In this document: positions 1-4,292 of the stretch, in pieces
Layout: each line of letters starts with the position of its first letter
How positions within the stretch are numbered: the first letter of the stretch is position 1
Origin: Chloroflexota bacterium
Lineage (GTDB): Bacteria; Chloroflexota; UBA11872; VXOZ01
Length of the DNA stretch: 5,098 nt
Direction: 5' to 3'
Assembly (NCBI GenBank): GCA_009839775.1
Contig: VXOZ01000081.1
Coordinates: 1 to 5,098, forward strand
The notes under the pieces: generated by a model
What the model was told of the DNA's origin: nothing
Database searches by the model: none
What the model saw: the letters and a program-made list of their open reading frames with translations, nothing else
Program-made: the position numbers and the translations under genes

Positions 1-117
1 GAATACCCATTCTGCCTATTCCAAACCAACTCTCTCTCCTCTCATAGACACATCCTCCTTCATCACCCTTTACCTGCTAAATGCCACCTACTACAGCGCT
101 ATCAAAGCCTTACAAAT
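1..117. other. G-poor, pyrimidine-rich non-coding stretch
   Basis: I see no convincing coding region here. The + strand is rich in C and T and has few G residues, including a TC-repeat tract near 31-45, which contrasts sharply with the GC-rich genes to the right. It ends in a hairpin terminator, so it may be the 3' flank of a gene lying outside the window. No rRNA sequence is recognisable. Confidence 0.5.
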
Positions 118-144
118 AAAACCCCTTCTCACAGAGGGGTTTTT
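118..144 (+). terminator. Rho-independent terminator, possibly bidirectional
   Basis: The arms AAAACCCCTT (118-127) and GAGGGGTTTT (134-143) pair as an A/T-based stem with a CCCC/GGGG core, enclosing a loop of about six bases. On the + strand a T-rich run (140-150) follows directly, as expected for intrinsic termination. Read in reverse the hairpin is followed by TTTTATTTG, so it could also end a minus-strand transcript. It separates whatever lies left of the window from the tRNA region. Confidence 0.8.
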
Positions 145-457
145 CTTCTTAATAGTGCTCTGAAACGGTACATCTCCCTCGGGCAACTTTGCAGACTCCC
201 GATATCGCGATCAATCCGATTTCAGCCATGTGGTCTATGTTGCCGGCCTGCCAACGTGTTCCCACCTCTTTGGGCCAACTTGCACTCGAACCTCGGTGGA
301 CAAACCCACTATTGCCTTGGCAGAGTCATTGCCCAGCACTACCCACCATAGGGCGGCTTTACAAGGTTGCACAGCGTCGTTTGCTGCGCTATATTCCTTC
401 TGTGATATTTGCGGTTTTCTTGCCAACGCCTTGGCAACGTACAGGCCGTGCCAAGAG
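145..457. other. Intergenic region upstream of the tRNA pair, no recognised gene
   Basis: Short open frames exist on both strands, but none resembles a known family and several run into tRNA-Ile, so I call no gene. I looked for tmRNA, RNase P RNA and SRP RNA signatures on both strands and found none. The stretch contains repeated TTGGCA/TGCCAA half-sites and an imperfect hairpin (369-375 with 383-389). It may hold regulatory sites for the tRNA promoter, or an unrecognised RNA. Confidence 0.4.
420..437. repeat. Perfect 7-bp inverted repeat upstream of tRNA promoter
   Basis: TTGCCAA (420-426) and TTGGCAA (431-437) form a perfect inverted repeat around the spacer CGCC. It lies 20 bp upstream of the extended -10 element, a position typical of a protein operator or activator site. 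The core GCCTTGGCA at 428-436 is also found at 314-322, and TGCCAA recurs at 249-254 and 449-454. No particular regulator can be named. Confidence 0.45.
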
Positions 458-466
458 TGGTACAAT
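458..466 (+). promoter_or_regulatory. Extended -10 promoter of the tRNA-Ile/tRNA-Ala unit
   Basis: TGGTACAAT matches the extended -10 consensus TGnTATAAT with one mismatch. It is 31 bp upstream of tRNA-Ile, which leaves room for a start near 473 and a short 5' leader. No good -35 hexamer sits at 16-18 bp, which is tolerated at extended -10 promoters. No clear terminator follows the tRNAs, so transcription could continue into nitrile hydratase. Confidence 0.5.
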
Positions 467-497
467 AAACGAAGAACAGCGATACGGCTTGTTTCGC

Positions 498-574
498 GGG
501 CCACTAGCTCAGTTGGTTAGAGCGCGCCCCTGATAAGGGCGAGGTCTGTGGTTCAAATCCACAGTGGCCCACCA
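498..574 (+). tRNA. tRNA-Ile (anticodon GAT)
   Basis: The acceptor arms GGGCCAC (498-504) and GTGGCCC (564-570) pair perfectly. The D stem is GCTC/GAGC. The anticodon stem CGCCC/GGGCG (525-529, 537-541) closes a seven-base loop with GAT at 532-534. The T loop carries TTCAAAT. The discriminator A571 is followed by an encoded CCA (572-574). It decodes AUC/AUU isoleucine codons. It lies 55 bp before tRNA-Ala, the classic order of a 16S-23S spacer, but no rRNA is present on either side in this window. Confidence 0.97.
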
Positions 575-629
575 CCATAGGCAGCGCCGGCATTCAGTAT
601 CCATTGATCTGTAACTCAAGCCGCCGCAC

Positions 630-705
630 GGGGATGTAGCTCAGTTGGGAGAGCACCTCCTTTGCAAGGAGGGGGTCAGGAGTTCGAGTCTCCTCATCTC
701 CACCA
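630..705 (+). tRNA. tRNA-Ala (anticodon TGC)
   Basis: The acceptor GGGGATG (630-636) pairs with CATCTCC (695-701), with one G-U pair. The D stem is GCTC/GAGC. The anticodon stem CCTCC/GGAGG (656-660, 668-672) closes the loop TTTGCAA with TGC at 663-665. The T loop has the usual TTCGAGT. Discriminator A702 and an encoded CCA (703-705) finish the gene. It probably shares a transcript with tRNA-Ile. A long open frame entering from inside this tRNA is the nitrile hydratase frame extended upstream and should not be used as its start. Confidence 0.97.
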
Positions 706-778
706 AGCCCGGTACTCCTCTGCCAAACTTTCCCCGCCGACGCCCTCATGACGAAATCAGGCACCCAGGCGAAAGCAC

Positions 779-784
779 GGAGGA
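779..784 (+). promoter_or_regulatory. Shine-Dalgarno site of nitrile hydratase alpha
   Basis: GGAGGA lies 13 nt before the ATG at 798. The spacing is a little long, but it is the only purine-rich site nearby, and it supports this ATG over the one inside tRNA-Ala. Confidence 0.5.
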
Positions 785-797
785 CGCAAGCCACACT

Positions 798-1421
798 ATG
801 ACGAAGGACCACCAAGACGATACCGCGCCGCCCTCCGACATCGAGCTGAGCGTGAAGGCGCTCGAGTCGCTCTTGGTGGAGAAGGGGCTGGTCGACCAGG
901 AAGCAGTTGACGCGCTCCTTGAGCTTCACGAGAACGAGATCGGCCCGTCAAACGGCAGGCGTGTGGTTGCGAGGGCATGGGCGGACGGGGGGTTCAAACG
1001 CTGGCTCCTGGATGACCCCAACGGCGCGATCGCCTCGATGGGTTACGTGGGCTCGCAGGGTGATCAAGTGCGGGTCCTCGAGAACACGGATGACGTCCAC
1101 AACCTCGTAGTCTGCACGCTGTGCTCCTGCTATCCCTGGCCGCTCTTGGGTCTGCCGCCGGTGTGGTACAAGTCCGCGCCGTACCGGGCGCAGGCGGTCG
1201 CCGATCCGCGCGGCGTAATGCGGCAGTTCGGTTCGGAGATAGGGGACAATAGGGAGGTGCGCGTGTGGGATTCCACCTCCGAGATGCGCTACCTCGTCCT
1301 CCCCCAGCGTCCCCCAGGCGCGGAAGGCTGGTGCGAGGAAGAACTCCGGGACCTCGTGACCCGCAACTCCATGATTGGCGTGGAGGAAGCGCAGCGGCCG
1401 GCAACGACGCAAACCCCATGA
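798..1421 (+). CDS. nthA: Nitrile hydratase, alpha subunit, cobalt type
   Basis: This 207-residue protein is the metal-binding subunit of nitrile hydratase, which hydrates nitriles to amides in the cytoplasm as an alpha-beta heterodimer or tetramer. The decisive motif is VCTLCSCYPW, with the metal cysteines at 106, 109 and 111. Thr107 (CTLCSC) points to non-corrin Co(III) rather than Fe, which usually has CSLCSC. In the family, the second and third Cys are oxidised to sulfinic and sulfenic acid. Other family blocks are KALESLLVEKG near the N-terminus, GRRVVARAW, VHNLV before the metal loop, GLPPVWYKS after it, and RVWDS...RYLVLP and VTRNSMIG near the C-terminus. Length is normal. The ATG at 798 is chosen because the frame upstream runs into tRNA-Ala. 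Its stop overlaps the beta start by 4 nt (ATGA). Thiocyanate hydrolase gamma shares the metal motif, but the paired beta subunit favours nitrile hydratase. Confidence 0.95.
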   Translation: MTKDHQDDTAPPSDIELSVKALESLLVEKGLVDQEAVDALLELHENEIGPSNGRRVVARAWADGGFKRWLLDDPNGAIASMGYVGSQGDQVRVLENTDDVHNLVVCTLCSCYPWPLLGLPPVWYKSAPYRAQAVADPRGVMRQFGSEIGDNREVRVWDSTSEMRYLVLPQRPPGAEGWCEEELRDLVTRNSMIGVEEAQRPATTQTP

Positions 1422-2089
1422 ACGGTGTCCACGATCTCGGCGGGATGCAGGGATTCGGGCCGGTGCGGCCCGAGCCTGAGTCTGAAGAGCCGGTATTCCA
1501 TGAAGAATGGGAGGGCCGGGTGTACGCCATGGTCCGGCTCATCGGGGGTCTCGCGCTGTGGAACTTGGACATGGTGCGCCACGCACGAGAGAGTCTGCCC
1601 CCTGCGGATTACATCGCGTATTCCTATTACGAGATCTGGTTCGCAGCCTTGCGGAAGCAGCTGGTCGAATCCGGTCTGGTTACGGAAGACGAATTGCGGA
1701 CGGGCAGGGCGTCTTCGGCCGTCTCCGGGGCCATCCTAGAGCGGGTGATGCGCGCCGAGCAGGTGCGAGCCAAGCCGTTCATGACCACGAGCTATCGCCG
1801 TCCCGCGCCGGGGCCGGCCCGTTTCGTGCCGGGCGACCGCGTGCGGGCCCGTAACCGCCACCCCCGCGGACACACCCGCGAGCCGCGCTACGTGCGCGGC
1901 CACGTCGGTACGATAGACGCGCACTATGGGTCGCAGGTGTTCCCGGACCTCAGCGCGGACGGCGTCGTCGAGGGATGCCACCTCTACTGCGTGCGCTTCG
2001 CTGCGCGCGCGCTCTGGGGCGAGTCCGCGAATGTCAACAGCGCCGTGTACGTCGACCTCTGGGAGGACTACCTGGAGGCTGCGCCCTGA
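1418..2089 (+). CDS. nthB: Nitrile hydratase, beta subunit
   Basis: This 223-residue protein is the partner of the alpha subunit and completes the active site at the subunit interface. It begins with the family signature MNGVHDLGGMQGFGPV. It continues with WEGRVYAM, an Arg-bearing helix DMVRHARE (Arg54 is my candidate for the conserved Arg that contacts the oxidised alpha cysteines), and YYEIWFAAL. The C-terminal SH3-like domain starts near residue 135 (RFVPGDRVRARN) and runs through RYVRGHVGTI to VYVDLWEDYLE. Length is normal for a stand-alone beta subunit. The ATG at 1418 overlaps the alpha stop, and the nearest GGAGGAAG is about 30 nt upstream, so translation is probably coupled. An open frame extends upstream to 1265 but lies inside the alpha gene and lacks family similarity. 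The activator/metallochaperone gene often found next is absent here. Confidence 0.95.
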   Translation: MNGVHDLGGMQGFGPVRPEPESEEPVFHEEWEGRVYAMVRLIGGLALWNLDMVRHARESLPPADYIAYSYYEIWFAALRKQLVESGLVTEDELRTGRASSAVSGAILERVMRAEQVRAKPFMTTSYRRPAPGPARFVPGDRVRARNRHPRGHTREPRYVRGHVGTIDAHYGSQVFPDLSADGVVEGCHLYCVRFAARALWGESANVNSAVYVDLWEDYLEAAP

Positions 2090-2145
2090 CGGACGCACAA
2101 CCTGTCGGAGGCGTCAGTGAAATACGATGCCTTCCCTTGGACGAC

Positions 2146-2170
2146 GGCAGACCTGTCTGGCTTGTCTGCC
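2146..2170 (+). repeat. Intercistronic hairpin between nthB and the MetE-like gene
   Basis: GGCAGAC (2146-2152) and GTCTGCC (2164-2170) form a perfect 7-bp inverted repeat with an 11-nt loop. There is no T run after it, so it is a poor intrinsic terminator. It could stabilise or process a shared transcript, or be a protein site. GTCTG also occurs inside the loop and could pair alternatively with the left arm. Confidence 0.4.
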
Positions 2171-2202
2171 CATAGCCGCCAAAGTGTGCGAGAATATGCA
2201 CC

Positions 2203-3315
2203 ATGCTGAACCTGCCCCATGCCGATGTCGTTGGGAGCCTGATTAGGCCACTGGAGCTCCTCGCCGCGCGCGAGGACTTTGCGGCCGGGCGCATCATGCC
2301 CGCGGCATTCAAGCGCGCCGAGGACGCTGCAGTCGATAGCGCCATAGCCGCCCAGGAGGAGGCCGGACTAGAAGTCCTCACCGACGGCGAAATGCGCCGG
2401 CTTTCGTTTCAAAGTCAAATGCCCGAGGCGGTCGCAGGCTTTGGTGAGTTTGATATCGACGCCTTTCTCTGGGGCGACTGGCAGGGTGACGAGCAAGTAG
2501 GAGACGCGCGCACGGAACGTCCCGCGACGCTGGGCGTCGTCGGTCGCCTCCAACGGAAGCGGCACCTGTCGGCGGAGGAGTTCACTTACCTGCGCAGCCG
2601 CACCACGCGCATCGTAAAGGTGACGCTGCCGAGCCCCAGCCTCTTCGCCAACTTCTGGTCGCCGGTGAAGTCCGCCGCAGCCTACCCCACGCTGGATGCG
2701 TTCTTGGCCGATGTCGCGCGGATAGTCCGTGAGGAGATCGAGGAGCTCATCAGACTGGGGGCGAACTACATCCAACTCGATGCCCCGCACTACCCACTCG
2801 TGCTGGATCCGGAGTGGGCGGCCTTTTACGCGGCCCAGGGCTGGTCTGCGGAGGACTGGATTGCCCAGGGCGTCGAGTTGGACAACGCCGTGATGGACGG
2901 TTTCTCGGAAGTAATGTTCGCGGTCCACCTCTGACGCGGGAACCAGGGCGGCCGTTGGCTGGTCGAAGGCAGTTACGACCGGATTGTTGAGCCGGTGCTC
3001 CAGCGCATAAACGCGCAGCGGCTGATGCTGGAGTACGACGACCCACGCTCAGGCTCGTTCGAGCCTCTGCGCGGCGTGCCCGACGACAAGCTCGTGGCGC
3101 TGGGGCTGGTCACCACCAAGTCTCCACGCGCGGAAGACGTATCCGAGCTAGAGACGCGGATCGCCGAGGCTGCACGCCACTTCCCCCTGGAGCAACTCGC
3201 TATCAGTCCGCAGTGCGGGTTCGCCTCATCCATCGTCGGCAATCCAATCTCGATCGAGCAGCAAAACGCGAAACTCCGCATCGTCGCCGAAACCGCCCGC
3301 AACGTTTGGGGGTAA
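2203..3315 (+). CDS. MetE-like cobalamin-independent methyltransferase, in-frame TGA (putative selenocysteine 244)
   Basis: Reading through the TGA at 2932-2934 gives a 370-residue protein of the short MetE family (COG0620, UROD/MetE-like barrel), which uses zinc to activate a thiol acceptor for methyl transfer. It is not full-length MetE, because the N-terminal barrel is missing. Visible blocks are VVGSLIRP near the start, LTDGEMRR at about 60-67 and YIQLDAPHYP at about 189-198. The zinc-site equivalents are His242-X-(TGA244), Glu277 in LEYDD and Cys338 in SPQCGF. The family normally has Cys at position 244. The frame after TGA stays open for 126 codons and keeps conserved blocks (SGSFEPLR, LGLVTTKSPR), with no other lesion. 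This favours Sec insertion over decay. Alternatives are a recent nonsense mutation, a sequencing error, or TGA reassigned to an ordinary amino acid. The ATG at 2203 has only a weak upstream purine site. The substrate is unknown; methionine synthase itself is unproven. Confidence 0.75.
2932..2934 (+). other. In-frame TGA at the zinc-cysteine position (candidate Sec codon)
   Basis: The codons around it read His-Leu-TGA-Arg-Gly-Asn. Relatives have His-X-Cys at this point, the paired zinc ligands of the MetE C-terminal domain. A TGA replacing exactly a catalytic or metal-binding Cys, with family similarity on both sides in one frame, is the standard signature of a selenoprotein gene. Confidence 0.7.
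2942..2963 (+). promoter_or_regulatory. Candidate bacterial SECIS hairpin
   Basis: ACC (2942-2944) pairs with GGT (2961-2963), and GGCC (2950-2953) pairs with GGCT (2957-2960), with a 5-nt bulge on the left and the tri-loop GTT, whose first base is G. The loop starts 19 nt after the TGA. An alternative fold pairs ACCAG with CTGGT around a larger G-rich loop. Published bacterial SECIS models ask for a small stem-loop shortly after UGA with G in the first loop positions, and this fits. The structure is short, and GC-rich coding sequence produces such hairpins by chance. Confidence 0.4.
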
Positions 3316-3367
3316 ACTCTAAGGAAGGGGGCAGGATTTTGAGTCTCTGTGTCTCCACTTACTCGCA

Positions 3368-3400
3368 CCTCCGAACCGGAGGCTTGAAGTACTAACTTCA
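3368..3400 (+). terminator. Tandem hairpins after the MetE-like gene, possible weak terminator
   Basis: CCTCCG (3368-3373) and CGGAGG (3377-3382) form a perfect 6-bp stem with loop AAC. Directly after, TGAAGT (3385-3390) and ACTTCA (3395-3400) form a second perfect 6-bp stem with loop ACTA. Neither is followed by a T run, so Rho-independent termination is doubtful. The second repeat could instead be an operator for the membrane-protein gene that starts 23 nt later. Confidence 0.35.
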
Positions 3401-3423
3401 CTGAAACTTAGAAAGTACCAGCT

Positions 3424-4017
3424 ATGGGACTGCGACTAGTCTCAGGCCTGCAGGGCCAACCGGCGGCTTTCTGGCTCAATCTCGCCGTGAAGGCTCTCTT
3501 GATTTTTCTGCTAGCCTTTGGCGCCTTCTCAGGACTGCAGCAATTCGAGGGCAAGGCTTTTGCGTGGCGCTTGGCCACGTATCCAATTGCCGCCTTTGTG
3601 GTGCCCGTGATTTGGGCAGTGCGCGCGCGAGATACAGCGTACCCTTTCGTCGCCGACATTCTCCTCACTTTGCCATTCCTCATCGATACCATCGGCAACG
3701 CCGTGGACTTCTATGACACCATTTGGTGGTGGGACGACGTGAACCACCTCGTAAACTGGGCGCTGCTCTCCGGCGCCGTTGGAGCATTGGCCTGGAGAAA
3801 CACCATCCGTCCCTGGCAGACCGTGGCGTACGTTGTGGGATTCGGCGCGGTTACGGCGATCCTGTGGGAGATCGCGGAGTACTTTTCCTTCATCCGCTTC
3901 TCAGAGGAGCTTGCAACGGCCTACGTCGACACGCTGGGCGACATGTCATTGGGTCTGGTCGGCTCAGTCGTGGCCGGCCTGATTGCTGCTCTGACCCCGC
4001 GGCGACAGCCAACCTAA
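3424..4017 (+). CDS. Polytopic inner-membrane protein, DUF2238/YjdF-like
   Basis: This 197-residue protein has about six predicted membrane segments (roughly 17-36, 49-66, 74-92, 107-124, 132-150 and 173-191), so it should sit in the cytoplasmic membrane. No separate signal peptide is seen. Between segments 3 and 4 is an acidic, aromatic patch, DFYDTIWWWDDVNHLVN (95-111), with Asp95, Asp98, Asp104, Asp105 and His108. Segment 5 ends in ILWEIAEY with Glu149 and Glu152, and the last segment is preceded by YVDTLGDM (167-174). This pattern of Asp, His and Glu near the membrane, with EIxEY and DTLGDM, resembles the YjdF/DUF2238 family, whose function is not known to me. A metal or lipid-phosphate role is only a guess. 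The ATG at 3424 has a poor Shine-Dalgarno site. It stands 108 nt after the previous gene and may be its own unit. Confidence 0.8.
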   Translation: MGLRLVSGLQGQPAAFWLNLAVKALLIFLLAFGAFSGLQQFEGKAFAWRLATYPIAAFVVPVIWAVRARDTAYPFVADILLTLPFLIDTIGNAVDFYDTIWWWDDVNHLVNWALLSGAVGALAWRNTIRPWQTVAYVVGFGAVTAILWEIAEYFSFIRFSEELATAYVDTLGDMSLGLVGSVVAGLIAALTPRRQPT

Positions 4018-4152
4018 GCATCGGGCGACCGAAGCGTGTGCGTAGTCCAAAGTGCGTCATGGAAGGCGCAACACAAACCATCACACGGCAATTCCCAATG
4101 AGAAGACATTCAATACTCGCGGCTGCTTATACCTAATAATCACCGGGTAAGC

Positions 4153-4215
4153 GCTCGCGCGTCGCAGTAAGATTACGCTAGGCTATGGCTAAGGTCGCTG
4201 TGCAGTGACGCGAGC
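4153..4215 (+). repeat. Long-range inverted repeat in the dehydrogenase leader
   Basis: GCTCGCG (4153-4159) pairs perfectly with CGCGAGC (4209-4215). Beyond a two-base bulge, TCGC (4162-4165) can pair with GTGA (4205-4208), including one G-U pair. The enclosed loop is about 39 nt. If transcribed, this would form an 11-bp stem in the 5' leader about 78 nt before the start codon. It may be regulatory or chance. Confidence 0.3.
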
Positions 4216-4282
4216 CGAAACGCAGGCGAGCTCCGGCCGCCACGAAACTGGCCCAGTACAGCCATCGAGATGGGCTTCTCCG

Positions 4283-4288
4283 GGAGGA
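4283..4288 (+). promoter_or_regulatory. Shine-Dalgarno site that decides the TTG start
   Basis: GGAGGA lies 4 nt before TTG at 4293. No ATG or GTG start in the same frame has a comparable site, and the first in-frame ATG (4356) would cut off the first beta strand of the protein. Confidence 0.7.
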
Positions 4289-4292
4289 AAAG

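Larger units (their letters stand above)
4018..4292 (+). other. Intergenic leader region before the dehydrogenase
   Basis: No gene is supported here; the open frames continuing from the left are out-of-frame shadows of the membrane-protein gene. The region holds an AT-rich patch (4128-4140, TATACCTAATAAT) that could include a -10 element, with TTCAAT at 4109-4114 as a weak -35 candidate. It also holds a long-range inverted repeat and, at its end, a strong ribosome binding site. No known riboswitch class was recognised. Confidence 0.4.

Noticed and set aside
145..457. A known structured RNA (tmRNA, RNase P RNA, SRP RNA) on the minus strand ending at the 118-144 hairpin
   Set aside because: None of the conserved core motifs of these RNAs could be found; a GGTTCGAGT string on the minus strand lacks the pairing needed for a T arm.
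189..533. Short overlapping open frames on both strands in the region before tRNA-Ile
   Set aside because: They run into the tRNA gene or start in it, show no recognisable domain and have no convincing ribosome binding site.
645..797. N-terminal extension of nitrile hydratase alpha to the ATG at 645
   Set aside because: The extension starts inside tRNA-Ala and encodes no family similarity. The ATG at 798 gives the normal alpha-subunit length.
1265..1417. N-terminal extension of the beta subunit to the ATG at 1265
   Set aside because: It lies entirely in the alpha gene in another frame. The conserved beta N-terminus MNGVHDLGG begins at 1418.
2368..2928. A 186-codon minus-strand frame opposite the MetE-like gene
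   Set aside because: It is an antisense shadow of a well-supported gene and has no recognisable domain.
2203..2934. Separate 243-residue gene plus a second gene starting at GTG 2995
   Set aside because: Both parts are in the same frame and together form one MetE-like protein. The codons between 2935 and 2994 also match the family, so a split gene or two-gene call is less likely than TGA read-through.
3723..4136. A 137-codon frame overlapping the membrane-protein gene
   Set aside because: It is Arg-rich and low in family-like features, typical of an alternative frame of GC-rich coding DNA, and the overlapping frame encodes a convincing membrane protein.
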